Source of the DNA: DASUBV01 sp035532295
GTDB lineage: Bacteria; Actinomycetota; Actinomycetes; Streptosporangiales; Streptosporangiaceae
Direction: 5' to 3'
DNA: 64,000 bases
Assembly (NCBI GenBank): GCA_035532295.1
Contig: DATKRH010000112.1
Location: forward strand, 3,797-67,796
The notes under the pieces were generated by a model. The model was not told where the DNA came from and did not search any database. It saw only the letters and a program-made list of their open reading frames with translations. Each line of letters begins with the position of its first letter. Positions within the stretch are counted from its first letter, which is position 1. Shown here piece by piece: positions 1 through 7,916 of the stretch. Position numbers and translations under genes: made by a program.

Positions 1-296
1 TGGGCTTTCACGTCACCTACGAGGGACCGGAGTACCCGTACTTCCTCGCGCTGGGGCACGGGCAGCTTGAGTTCGGCATAGAGTGGCGCGATGGCTTCTC
101 CCCTGCGCGCCCGGACCAGGTGCTGACCTGGCAGTTCGGCGTCACCGACCTCGACATGGCCAAGAAGCGGCTGGCCGAGGCCGGCGTCCGGTTCCGTGAG
201 GAGCTCATGACGCCCAGCCCGGACTGGCAGTACCGGGTCCTGCACGCCAGGACGCCCAACGGCTACCACCTGCTGCTTGAGGAAGGCAGCGGCTAG
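1..296 (+). CDS. VOC (glyoxalase/bleomycin-resistance) family protein, 5' truncated by window edge
   Basis: The frame is open from base 3 to the TAG at 294-296, giving the C-terminal 97 residues of a protein whose start lies outside the window. The pattern is that of a vicinal-oxygen-chelate domain: a beta strand with an acidic ligand position (QLEFGIEW), then VLTWQFGVTDLDMAKKRLAEAG, the typical second betaalphabetabetabeta module, and the ending RTPNGYHLLLEE, equivalent to the 'DPdGn.lel' strand of glyoxalase folds. The substrate cannot be deduced. Only two bases separate its stop from the start of the next gene, so the two are probably co-transcribed. A metal-independent VOC binding protein is equally possible. 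Confidence 0.75.
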   Translation, partial: GFHVTYEGPEYPYFLALGHGQLEFGIEWRDGFSPARPDQVLTWQFGVTDLDMAKKRLAEAGVRFREELMTPSPDWQYRVLHARTPNGYHLLLEEGSG

Positions 297-298
297 CC

Positions 299-823
299 AT
301 GATCAGGTCGGCCCGGCCCGCCGACATCCCCGTGATCCGGCGCCTGATCCGGGAGCTAGCCGACTACGAGGGGGCGCTGGCGGAGGTCCAGGTCACCGAC
401 GAGGACCTGGCCGCGACGCTGTTCTCCCCGCAGCCCGCCGTGTTCGCGCACGTGGCCGAGCACGAGGGCGCCGTGGTCGGCTTCGCGCTGTGGTTCCTGA
501 ACTACTCCACCTGGACGGGCAGGCACGGGATCTACCTGGAGGACCTGTACGTCATCCCGGCGCTGCGCCGGTCCGGGCTCGGCCGGGCGCTGCTGGCCGA
601 GCTCGCCGGCATCTGCGTGCGGCGCGGCTACGCCCGGCTGGAATGGGCCGTGCTGGACTGGAACTCGCCCGCGCTGGCGTTCTACGCTGCCCTCGGGGCA
701 GCGAACATCAGCCAGTGGGCCACGCACCGGCTCACCGGAGACGCGCTGCGCGCCCTGGCCGCGACCTCGCCCGGCCCGGGCCCGGACGAACGACAGCAGC
801 CGGGCTCTCGTTACCTGCCTTAG
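299..823 (+). CDS. GNAT N-acetyltransferase (spermidine/diamine acetyltransferase-like)
   Basis: 174 aa. It opens MIRSARPADIPVIRRLIRELA, the usual first strand and helix of a GNAT fold. The acetyl-CoA pyrophosphate loop is LRRSGLGRALL (about residues 95-105), preceded by the beta4 strand IYLEDLYVIPA, and the C-terminal part WNSPALAFYAALGA is the conserved helix/strand after the CoA site. The LEDLYV...R..G.G arrangement and the N-x-P-A-x-x-F-Y segment resemble the SSAT-like subgroup that acetylates polyamines or small amines; the acceptor is inference. ATG 299 lies 2 nt after the VOC stop. Its TAG overlaps the TAA of the convergent E1-beta gene by two bases (TTAG, 820-823), so the convergent genes leave no terminator space. 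Confidence 0.85.
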   Translation: MIRSARPADIPVIRRLIRELADYEGALAEVQVTDEDLAATLFSPQPAVFAHVAEHEGAVVGFALWFLNYSTWTGRHGIYLEDLYVIPALRRSGLGRALLAELAGICVRRGYARLEWAVLDWNSPALAFYAALGAANISQWATHRLTGDALRALAATSPGPGPDERQQPGSRYLP

Positions 824-1800
824 TAGCCGACCAGCTTGCGGATCGCCGCGGTCACCGAGTCGGCCGTCGGGATGACCTGGTCCTCCAGCGCGTCGGCGAA
901 CGGCAGCGGGACGCACGCGGCCGCTACCCGCCGCACCGGCGCGTCCAGCAGCTCGAAGCCCTCGTCGGCCGCGATCGACGCCACGGTGCCGCCCCAGCCG
1001 CCCTGGTAGGGGTTCTCCTCGACGATCAGCAGCCGGGAGGTCCGGCCGACCGACTCCAGCACCGTGGCCATGTCCAGCGGCACCAGGCAGCGCAGGTCGA
1101 TCACCTCGGCCGACACCCCCTCGGCCGCCAGCCGGCCGGCCGCGGCCAGCGCCAGCGGCACGGTGGCGGCCAGCGCGACCACGGTCACGTCGGTGCCCGG
1201 CCGGACCACCGCGGCCTGGCCGAGCTCGACTACATGCCCGTCCGGCGGCGCCTGGCCCTTGCTGGCGAACAGCCCCTTGTGCTCGAAGAACACCACGGGG
1301 TCATCGCTGCGGATCGCGCTGGCCAGCAGCCCGATCACGTCCGCCGGGGTGGACGGCGCCGCTATCTTCAGGCCGGGCACCGCCAGCGCCCAGTTCTCCA
1401 CCGCCTGGGAGTGCTGGGCGCCGAACCCCAGCCCGCCGCCGTTGGCCGTCCGCACCACCAGCGGCACGGTCACCTGCCCGCCGGTCATGTACCGCACCTT
1501 GGGGATCTCGTTGGCCAGGTAGTCCCAGCAGCACGCCAGGAAGTCGGAGAACATGATCTCGGCGACGGGCCGCATGCCCGTCATCGCCGCGCCCATGGCC
1601 GCCCCGACGATGGCCTGCTCGGAGATCGGCGTGTCCCGGACCCGCCGCGACCCGAACTCCGCCAGCAGTCCCTGCGTGGTCTTGAACACCCCGCCGGCCG
1701 CACCGATGTCCTCGCCCAGGCACACGACGGCGGGGTCCCGCCGCATCTCCCTGGCCAGGCCCTCGGCCACCGCCTCCCGGTAGGTGATCACGTCCGCCAT
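820..1800 (-). CDS. 2-oxoacid (pyruvate/acetoin/branched-chain) dehydrogenase E1 component, beta subunit
   Basis: 326 aa, starting at MADVITYREAV; the ATG is embedded in the last 13 bases of the alpha-subunit gene. The protein has the transketolase-like pyrimidine-binding domain (REMRRDPAVVCLGEDIG, then DTPISEQAIVGAAMGAA, which carries the glutamate that activates the thiamine N1') and the C-terminal transketolase domain (VEENPYQGGWGG). With the alpha subunit it would form a heterotetramer decarboxylating a 2-oxoacid or cleaving acetoin. No E2 lipoyl-acyltransferase or E3 lipoamide dehydrogenase gene lies in the operon, so the acyl acceptor must be encoded elsewhere or differ. Context (Liv importer, hydrolases) implies a dedicated catabolic role rather than housekeeping pyruvate dehydrogenase. 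Confidence 0.88.
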   Translation of the reverse strand: MADVITYREAVAEGLAREMRRDPAVVCLGEDIGAAGGVFKTTQGLLAEFGSRRVRDTPISEQAIVGAAMGAAMTGMRPVAEIMFSDFLACCWDYLANEIPKVRYMTGGQVTVPLVVRTANGGGLGFGAQHSQAVENWALAVPGLKIAAPSTPADVIGLLASAIRSDDPVVFFEHKGLFASKGQAPPDGHVVELGQAAVVRPGTDVTVVALAATVPLALAAAGRLAAEGVSAEVIDLRCLVPLDMATVLESVGRTSRLLIVEENPYQGGWGGTVASIAADEGFELLDAPVRRVAAACVPLPFADALEDQVIPTADSVTAAIRKLVGY

Positions 1801-2783
1801 GCCGCGCCTCCATCCGCCCACACGTCGCTAAACGCCGACGCGGGATCCGGGCCGGGCGCCGCCATGGCGTCGGCCACCGCCTCCGCGACCACCCGGTCCG
1901 CCCGCTCACGCGCCGCCGCCACGTCGGCGTCGGGCACCCCGAGGGCCGCCAGCCGCCGGCTGGCGACATCGAGCGGGTCGCGGGCCAGCCACCGCTCGAC
2001 CTCGTCCGCGGGCCGGTACTTGGCCGGGTCGGTGCGGCTGTGCCCGAAGTGACGGTAGGTCTGGGCCTCCAGCACGGTCGGGCCGTCGCCGGCCCGGGCC
2101 CGCGCCGCGGCCCGCGCGACCGCCTCCGCCACGACCACCACGTCGTTGCCGTCGATCACCTCCGACGGCAGCCGGTAGCCGGCCGCCCGGTCCGCCGCGG
2201 GGTTGTCGGCGGCGGTCACCGAGCCGATCGGGGTGTACTCCATGTAGAGGTTGTTCTCGCAGATGAACAGGACCGGCAGGGACCATACCGAGGCCAGGTT
2301 CAGCGCCTCGTGGAAGGCGCCGATGTTGGTCGCGCCATCACCGAAGAAGGCGACGGCCACCTGATCGGTGCCGCGCAGCTGCGCGGACCACGCCGCGCCG
2401 GCCGCCATCGGCAGGTGCGCGCCCACGATCGCGTAGGACCCGAGCATCCCCGCCGACGCCTTGGTCAGGTGCATCGACCCGCCCTTGGCGTGGCACACCC
2501 CGGTGGCCTTGCTCATCAGCTCGGCCAGGCACTCGGTCGGCGAGGCGCCGCGGGCCATCGCGTGATGATGCCCCCGGTAGGTCGCGAACACGTAGTCGCC
2601 GGGCCGCAGCGCGGCGCTGGCCCCGACAGCGACCGCCTCGTGCCCGGCCGCCAGGTGCGTCGTGCCCTTGACCAGGCCGCGCAGGAACAGGTCGTGCGCC
2701 GCCTGCTCGGTGCCGCGGATCACCGCCATCTGCTCCAGCAGCTCGAGCAGCCGGCCGGCGGAGATCTCCTGCGCCCCGGTCAT
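1788..2783 (-). CDS. 2-oxoacid dehydrogenase E1 component, alpha subunit
   Basis: 331 aa, beginning MTGAQEISAGRLLELLEQMA. The thiamine-diphosphate motif is clear: GDGATNIGAFHEAL followed about 27 residues after GDG by ENNLYMEYT, the GDG-x(26-28)-NN signature. The phosphorylation/substrate-loop region YRHFGHSRTDPAKYR and the AcoA/PdhA signature KATGVCHAKGGSMHL are also present. The start ATG overlaps the stop of the upstream M24 gene as ATGA (2780-2783), so translation is probably coupled; the end overlaps the beta-subunit start. A longer open frame upstream is only the shadow of the M24 gene. Acetoin, branched-chain or another 2-oxoacid are all possible substrates; the sequence alone does not decide. 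Confidence 0.9.
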   Translation of the reverse strand: MTGAQEISAGRLLELLEQMAVIRGTEQAAHDLFLRGLVKGTTHLAAGHEAVAVGASAALRPGDYVFATYRGHHHAMARGASPTECLAELMSKATGVCHAKGGSMHLTKASAGMLGSYAIVGAHLPMAAGAAWSAQLRGTDQVAVAFFGDGATNIGAFHEALNLASVWSLPVLFICENNLYMEYTPIGSVTAADNPAADRAAGYRLPSEVIDGNDVVVVAEAVARAAARARAGDGPTVLEAQTYRHFGHSRTDPAKYRPADEVERWLARDPLDVASRRLAALGVPDADVAAARERADRVVAEAVADAMAAPGPDPASAFSDVWADGGAAWRT

Positions 2784-4165
2784 GAGGGGTCCCCGGTGCC
2801 GGGCGTCAGCTCGCCGCGGCCCGCGGCCGTGTTGAGCTGCGACTGGCTCTCCCGCAGCGTGTTCAGCTCGCCGCCGGCCGTCCAGTACTTGCGCCCGGCG
2901 ACCAGCAGGTCCTCGGCCGGGAACTTGGTGATCACCTCGCAGCCGTCGGCGGTGACCACCACCTCCTCCTCGATCCGGGCGGCCGACCAGCCGTCGGCGG
3001 CCGGCCAGTAGGTCTCCAGCGCGAACACCATCCCCTCCTCCAGCGTCTCCGGGTGATCCAGCGACACCAGCCGGCTGAAGATCGGCTTCTCCCAGATGGA
3101 CAGGCCCACCCCGTGCCCGTACTGCAGCGCGAACGCGGCCATCTCGTCCGGGAAGCCGAACTCCTGCGCGCGCGGCCACAGCGACACGATGTCGGCGGTG
3201 GTCACGCCCGGCCGGACCAGCGCGATGGCCTGGTCCATGTACTCGCGGCAGCGGACGTAGGCGTCCCGCTGCGCCCGCGACGCGCTGCCCACCGCGAAGG
3301 TCCGGTAATAGCACGTCCGGTAGCCCAGGTGGCTGTGCAGGATGTCGAAGAAGGCCGGGTCACCGGGCCGGATCAGCCGGTCGGAGTACACGTGCGGGTG
3401 CGGCGAGCAGCGCTCGCCGGAGATCGCGTTGACCCCCTCGACGTACTCGCTGCCCAGGTCGTAGAGCACCTTGCTGACCAGGCCCACGCACTCGTTCTCG
3501 CGCACTCCCGGCCGCAGGAACTCATACAGCTCCTGGTAGGCGGCGTCGACCATCGCGCACGCCTGGCTGAGCAGGCTGATCTCGTCGCGGGTCTTGGTCC
3601 GCCGGGCCTCCAGGAACACCTGCTGGCCGTCGACGGTCTCGACGCCGGCCGCGTGCAGCGCCGCGAGCACCGGCATCTCGGCCACGTCGATGCCCACCGG
3701 CGCGTCGGCCAGGCCGTGCTCGCGCAGGACCCCCACGACCTGGGCGGCCACCTCCTGCGGGATCCCGGCGTCCGGGTGGAAGGCCCCGCGCAGCGTCGAG
3801 ATGCCCGCCCGGGCCCCGGTCTGCGCAGCGCCCGCCGCCGACGGCGACCCCGCGACGCCCGCCGGCGTGTGATCCAGCCACGGGTTATACAGCTGATGAT
3901 GGCGCGCGGCGGAGCCGAAATCCCAGACGATCGGCTCGCCGCCGCGCGGCAGCAAGGCGAACCGGATCAGCTTGTCCATCGCCCAGGTGCCGATATGGGT
4001 GGCGGTCATGTACCGGATGTTCGCGAAGTCGAAGCTCAGCAGCGCGCCCAGGTCGGACCGCTCGAGCTGCGCCTTCAGCCGGGCCAGCCGCTCGGTGCGC
4101 AGCCGGCCTAGATCGACCCGCTGCTCCCAGTCGACCGCGGCCGGGCCGTAGGTGTGAATCGCCAT
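2780..4165 (-). CDS. M24 (pita-bread) family hydrolase with altered metal site, creatinase/DddP/Xaa-Pro peptidase-like
   Basis: 461 aa. An N-terminal creatinase-like domain (about 25-190, with the LLSFDFANIRYMTATHIG segment typical of M24B proteins) precedes the C-terminal pita-bread domain. Expected dinuclear metal ligands can be followed: D274 in AFFDILHSHLGYRT, H351 in YGHGVGL, E384 in FALETY and E399 in ARIEEEVVV. The second aspartate, normally three residues before the RT[FYW] motif, is Cys285 (TCYYRTF). Creatinase, a metal-free member of this fold, shows that such loss can accompany a change of chemistry, so peptidase activity should not be assumed. It lies between the amidohydrolase (11-nt gap) and E1-alpha (ATGA overlap), so it probably hydrolyses the imported substrate or an intermediate. 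Confidence 0.8.
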   Translation of the reverse strand: MAIHTYGPAAVDWEQRVDLGRLRTERLARLKAQLERSDLGALLSFDFANIRYMTATHIGTWAMDKLIRFALLPRGGEPIVWDFGSAARHHQLYNPWLDHTPAGVAGSPSAAGAAQTGARAGISTLRGAFHPDAGIPQEVAAQVVGVLREHGLADAPVGIDVAEMPVLAALHAAGVETVDGQQVFLEARRTKTRDEISLLSQACAMVDAAYQELYEFLRPGVRENECVGLVSKVLYDLGSEYVEGVNAISGERCSPHPHVYSDRLIRPGDPAFFDILHSHLGYRTCYYRTFAVGSASRAQRDAYVRCREYMDQAIALVRPGVTTADIVSLWPRAQEFGFPDEMAAFALQYGHGVGLSIWEKPIFSRLVSLDHPETLEEGMVFALETYWPAADGWSAARIEEEVVVTADGCEVITKFPAEDLLVAGRKYWTAGGELNTLRESQSQLNTAAGRGELTPGTGDPS

Positions 4166-4176
4166 CGTCAGCTACC

Positions 4177-5286
4177 TCACTGCCTGCTCGGAAAACCAAT
4201 ACCACGCCATAACGACAGTCTCGCCCTCGGCCCGCTGCCCCCGCCGGCCCGGTCCTCACCGGCCCCGTCCTCACCGGCCCCGTCCTCGCCGATCCCCAGC
4301 AGGCGTGCGGCGTTGCCGCCGAGGATGAGCTGCTCGTCGCCGGGGCGCAGGCCGGCCGCCGCCAGGTCCCCGACCGGGTCGGGAGCGCCCATGTCGAACG
4401 GGCGGTCGGAGCCGAGCAGCACGTGCCCGGCGCCGGCGAGCTCGACGAGGCCGGCCAGCACCGCCGGGTCGTGGGTCAGGCTGTCGAAGTAGAGCCGGCG
4501 CAGCGAGGCGTCCGGCCCGGCCGGGCACGCTGCCCTGGCCTCGGGCCGGACCGCGAAGGCCCGGCGCAGCCGGCCGCGCAGGGCCGGCAGCCCGCCGCCG
4601 CCGTGGGCGAGCAGCACGATCAGGCCGGCGAACCGCTCCAGCACGCCCGACGCGATGAGGTGCGCCGCGGTGATCGTGGTCTCCAGCGGGTTGCCGACGG
4701 AGTTCCACAGGTAATAGTCCGCCAGCGCGGGCGGCCCGAACCCGGTGGTGGTGGGATGCACGAAGATGACCGCGCCCAGGTCGGCCGCCGCCTCCCAGAA
4801 CGGCAGGAACCGCGGGTCGCCGAGGTAATCCCCGGCCACGCTGGCCGGCACCTCCGCCCCGCGCACGCCCGGCAGCCCCATCAGGTACTCCAGCTCGCGG
4901 GCCGCCGCCGGCGGGTCCTGCAGCGGCACCGCGCCCAGCACCCGCACCGACTCCGGGTGGCTCGCGGCCGCGGCGGCCAGCGCCTCGTTCTGGATCCGGC
5001 AGACCCGGACCGCCTCGTCCACCGGGGCGGTGACCGGCACCAGCATGATCCACGGCGACAGCAGCAGGTGCGTCACGCCGGTGGCCGCCGCCTGGGCCAG
5101 CATCACGTCGACATCGCTGAACTCGGCCACCACCGAGTTCAGCTGCCTGCCGCGGAACTCGATCACCGCCTCGCCGCCGGAGCGGCGGATCGCCGGGCGC
5201 CACTGCTGCGGCACCGCGCTCGTCATCATCCGCGGGGCGATGACGTGACAGTGCGCGTCGACGATCACGGGCGCGTCGACGATCAC
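4177..5286 (-). CDS. Amidohydrolase-2 family metal-dependent hydrolase/decarboxylase (ACMSD-like)
   Basis: 369 aa, TIM-barrel type. The metal ligands of the amidohydrolase-2 group are visible: HxH in VDAHCHV (residues 12 and 14), His in AVIFVHPTTTG, His in LLAHGGGGLP and Asp in VLLGSDRPF. Members hydrolyse or non-oxidatively decarboxylate aromatic or heterocyclic acids; the substrate here is unknown. The GTG start overlaps the LivF stop (GTGA, 5283-5286). The first codons are an 18-bp duplication encoding VIVDAP twice, so a second GTG 15 nt downstream could also initiate. The C-terminus carries a 15-bp tandem repeat encoding GEDGA/GEDRA units outside the catalytic fold. Confidence 0.82.
   Translation of the reverse strand: MIVDAPVIVDAHCHVIAPRMMTSAVPQQWRPAIRRSGGEAVIEFRGRQLNSVVAEFSDVDVMLAQAAATGVTHLLLSPWIMLVPVTAPVDEAVRVCRIQNEALAAAAASHPESVRVLGAVPLQDPPAAARELEYLMGLPGVRGAEVPASVAGDYLGDPRFLPFWEAAADLGAVIFVHPTTTGFGPPALADYYLWNSVGNPLETTITAAHLIASGVLERFAGLIVLLAHGGGGLPALRGRLRRAFAVRPEARAACPAGPDASLRRLYFDSLTHDPAVLAGLVELAGAGHVLLGSDRPFDMGAPDPVGDLAAAGLRPGDEQLILGGNAARLLGIGEDGAGEDGAGEDRAGGGSGPRARLSLWRGIGFPSRQ
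4244..4288 (-). repeat. 15-bp tandem repeat, 3 units, in the amidohydrolase C-terminus
   Basis: Three consecutive 15-mers of the form ccggccccgtcctca, differing by one or two bases, lie in frame and encode (G)EDGAGEDGAGEDRAG near the end of the amidohydrolase. The segment follows the last structural motif of the barrel, so copy number could vary without loss of the enzyme. It has the same period as repeats in several other genes of the window. Confidence 0.85.
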
Positions 5287-6020
5287 GGGCGGCTTCCCGA
5301 CGCGCCGCCCAGGTACAGCGCGCCGATCTCCGGGTGCTCCAGCACCTCGCGGCCGGTACCCGTCAGCCGCACCCGCCCGTTCTCCAGCACCACGCCGCGG
5401 CCGGCCAGCCGCAGCCCGGCGCGCGCGTTCTGCTCGACCAGCAGCACGGTCTTGCCGGCCGCGTGCATCATCTCGACCGCGTCGAAGACCGACCGCAGCA
5501 CCTTGGGAGCCAGGCCCATCGACGGCTCGTCCAAGATGATCAGGGCGGGGTCCAGCATCAGGCAGCGGGCGAACTCCACCAGCCGCTGCTGCCCGCCGGA
5601 CAGGCTGCCGGCCTTCTTGTCCGACCAGGCGGCCACCTCCGGGAACATCTCCTCGACGCTGGCCCGGCGGCGGGCCAGCAGGGCTCGGTCGCCGATCGTG
5701 TAGCCGCCCAGGTCGATGTTCTCCCGGACCGTCATCTCCTTGAACAGGCTGTGGTTCTGCGGCACCTGGACGATGCCCAGGTCCAGGACCTGCCGCGGGC
5801 TCTTGCCGGTCAGCGGCTCGCCGTTCAGCAGCACGCGGCCGCGACTGGGCCGCAGCAGCCCGCTGATCGCGGCCATCAGGGTGGACTTGCCCGCGCCGTT
5901 GGGCCCCACGACGCAGGTGACCTCCCCGCGCGGGACGGTGAAGCTGACCTCGTGCAGCACGTCGCCGCCGCCGTAGCCGGCCGTCACGGCGTCGACCACG
6001 AGCGCCGCCTCGCTACTCAT
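5283..6020 (-). CDS. livF: Branched-chain amino acid-type ABC transporter ATP-binding protein LivF
   Basis: 245 aa, beginning MSSEAALVVDAVTAGYGGG. It has Walker A GPNGAGKST, a Q-loop (IVQVPQNHSLFKEMTV), signature LSGGQQRLVEFAR, Walker B LIILDEPSMGLAP and the switch His as Gln-type LLVEQNARAGL, the pattern of LivF rather than LivG. The ATG (6018-6020) sits 8 bases inside the end of livG; a longer upstream reading is only overlap with livG. It pairs with LivG to energise uptake by LivH/LivM. The stop is coupled (GTGA) to the amidohydrolase start. Confidence 0.93.
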   Translation of the reverse strand: MSSEAALVVDAVTAGYGGGDVLHEVSFTVPRGEVTCVVGPNGAGKSTLMAAISGLLRPSRGRVLLNGEPLTGKSPRQVLDLGIVQVPQNHSLFKEMTVRENIDLGGYTIGDRALLARRRASVEEMFPEVAAWSDKKAGSLSGGQQRLVEFARCLMLDPALIILDEPSMGLAPKVLRSVFDAVEMMHAAGKTVLLVEQNARAGLRLAGRGVVLENGRVRLTGTGREVLEHPEIGALYLGGASGSRP

Positions 6021-6795
6021 CGGCGTCTTCCTCGATTCCCAGGTAGGCGTCGAGCACCCGCGGGTCGGTCCTGATGACCTCCGGCGGCCCGGCGGCCACC
6101 ACCGTGCCGTAGTCAAGCACCGTGACCCGGTGGCACAGTCCCATCACGAAGTCCATGTTGTGCTCGACGATGAGGAAGGTCTTGCCCGCCTCGTTGAGCT
6201 CGCGGATCCGCGCGGCGATGTGGGTGATCAGCGACGGGTTGACCCCGCCCGCCGGCTCGTCCAGCAGCACCACCGCAGGGTCGGCGACGAGCACGTAGGC
6301 CAGCTCGAGCAGCTTGCGCTGCCCGTAGGACAGGGTGCCGGCCAGCGCGGTCGCGTGGTCGGCGATCCCGGTGAAGTCCAGCAGTTCCATGGCCCGCCGC
6401 CGGTCCGCGGGGCCGCCGGACCGGGCCAGCGGGTTCCGGAACCGGCCCGCTCCCGCGCCGGCGTGCTGCGCGCCGGTGTGCTGCGCGGCGACCAGCATGT
6501 TCTCCATCACCGTGAGCCGGGGGAAGATCCGGGTCAGCTGGAAGGTCCGGCCGATCCCGAGGGCGAACACCCGCTGCGGCGGCAGGTTGGTGATCTTCCC
6601 CCCGGCCATGAAGACGTCACCGGAATCCAGCCGCTCGTAGCCGGTGATCACGTTGAACAGCGTCGTCTTGCCAGAGCCGTTCGGCCCGATCAGCCCGGTG
6701 ATGCTGCCCTGCTCCACCTCGATCGTGGCGCCGTCCAGCGCTTGCACGCCGCCGAATGCCTTGGCGACGCCATCGGTTCGCAGCAGTGTGGTCAG
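6013..6795 (-). CDS. livG: Branched-chain amino acid-type ABC transporter ATP-binding protein LivG (probable CTG start)
   Basis: About 260 aa. Walker A GPNGSGKTT, the long LivG Q-loop region (GIGRTFQLTRIFPRLTVMENML), signature LSYGQRKLLELA, Walker B VVLLDEPAGGVNP and H-switch LIVEHNMDFVM are all present. The first canonical start in frame, GTG at 6745-6747, would begin at QALDGATIEV and remove the first beta strand and A-loop (LRTDGVAKAFGG), which are encoded just upstream in the same frame. No ATG, GTG or TTG precedes them. A CTG at 6793-6795 gives a full-length protein and overlaps the LivM stop as CTGA, matching the couplings of its neighbours, so I place the start there. The insert AAQHTGAQHAGAGAGRFRNP lies in the variable helical region. 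Confidence 0.85.
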   Translation of the reverse strand: MTTLLRTDGVAKAFGGVQALDGATIEVEQGSITGLIGPNGSGKTTLFNVITGYERLDSGDVFMAGGKITNLPPQRVFALGIGRTFQLTRIFPRLTVMENMLVAAQHTGAQHAGAGAGRFRNPLARSGGPADRRRAMELLDFTGIADHATALAGTLSYGQRKLLELAYVLVADPAVVLLDEPAGGVNPSLITHIAARIRELNEAGKTFLIVEHNMDFVMGLCHRVTVLDYGTVVAAGPPEVIRTDPRVLDAYLGIEEDADE

Positions 6796-7916
6796 CGCGA
6801 TCGCCCCCCCGGAGTCTGACCCGCGGCCGGGCTGGATGCCGGGCCCGCCGCCAGGCCCGCCGCCGAACCCGCCGCCGGGCCCGCGCCCGCCGGGAGGTCG
6901 CCGCGGGTCGCGGAGCTGGCGGCCCGGTCACGCCTTCTGGCCTGCCACGACCTGATCTTCTCGCTCGCGGTCGGGATCAGGCCGCGCGGGAGCAGCAGGA
7001 TGACCACCAGGAATACCGCGCCGAGCAGGATCTGGCTGAGGTAGTCGTTGGTCACCTGCTGGGTGAGGTACTGCTGGCCGGGCTCCAGGATCAGCGCCCC
7101 GAGGACCGGGCCGGCCACCGTGGCCAGTCCGCCGAGGAACGCCATCAGGGCCACGGTGAGGTCGAAGATGGCGTCGAAGCCGGTCTGCGGCAGCACCTCG
7201 CCGACGAAGAAGAACCAGAGCGCGCCCACCAGGCCCGTGATGGCGGCGGAGATCGCGAACGCGGTCAGCTTGACCCGCAGGGCCCGCACCCCGAGGCCCG
7301 CGGCCCGGTCCTCGTCGTCGCGGATCGCGCGCAGTTGCAGGCCGAACCGGGACCCCCGGATCAGCCAGGACAGCCCGATCGTGCCCGCCGCGATCGCCAG
7401 CGCGACGTAGTAGAAGCGGTCGTTGAAGGCGACCGGGCTCCACAGCAGGAACGGCGCATTCAGCCCGGTGGTGCCGCCGGTGAACGAGAGGTTGAACGCC
7501 ATCAGCTGGAAGATGAAGAAGATCGCGATGGTGATCACGACGAAGGTGTGCCGCCGCACTCGCAGCGCGATCAGGCCGAACGGGACGGCGATCACCGCGG
7601 CCACGGCGGCGGCCAGCGGCAGCAGCGCCAGCTCGGCGCCGCCGGTGACGTGCCAGTCCCGGGCCGCTATCCCCGCCGCGTAGGCGCCACTGCCGAAGAA
7701 CACGGCATGCCCGAGCGAGATATAGCCGCTATAACCGGAGAAGATGTTCCAGGCGACCGCCGCCGCTACGAAGATCAGCGTGTCGACCCCGATGGCGGCG
7801 ACCTGCTGGTTGGTGATCATCAGCGGGAAGACCACGCAGGCCGCCAGCAGGATCGCCGCCCCGCCCGCCCGCGTCCCGCGCGCCACCCGAGCCACCCGCG
7901 CCCCGCGCGCTCTCAC
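6792..7916 (-). CDS. livM: Branched-chain amino acid-type ABC transporter permease LivM
   Basis: 374 aa integral membrane protein. The start chosen is GTG at 7914-7916, overlapping the LivH stop as GTGA. A much longer open frame upstream is the antiphase shadow of livH. About ten hydrophobic segments follow a basic N-terminus. LivM hallmarks are YSGYISLGHAVFFGSGAYAAG, GLRVRRHTFVVITIA-like text, and RAIRDDEDRAAGLGV, the cytoplasmic EAA-like coupling loop. The C-terminus (last 45 residues) is an Ala/Gly/Pro-rich extension without transmembrane character. It forms the translocation pore with LivH. Confidence 0.92.
   Translation of the reverse strand: MRARGARVARVARGTRAGGAAILLAACVVFPLMITNQQVAAIGVDTLIFVAAAVAWNIFSGYSGYISLGHAVFFGSGAYAAGIAARDWHVTGGAELALLPLAAAVAAVIAVPFGLIALRVRRHTFVVITIAIFFIFQLMAFNLSFTGGTTGLNAPFLLWSPVAFNDRFYYVALAIAAGTIGLSWLIRGSRFGLQLRAIRDDEDRAAGLGVRALRVKLTAFAISAAITGLVGALWFFFVGEVLPQTGFDAIFDLTVALMAFLGGLATVAGPVLGALILEPGQQYLTQQVTNDYLSQILLGAVFLVVILLLPRGLIPTASEKIRSWQARRRDRAASSATRGDLPAGAGPAAGSAAGLAAGPASSPAAGQTPGGRSR

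Noticed and set aside
820..2783. Assignment as housekeeping pyruvate or branched-chain dehydrogenase with a full complex
   Set aside because: No E2 or E3 gene is linked and the genes are embedded in a transport/hydrolase operon.
2780..4165. Identification as DMSP lyase DddP
   Set aside because: Overall M24 layout is similar, but a metal-ligand Asp is missing and the context is a Liv transporter with E1 genes; the evidence supports only the fold.
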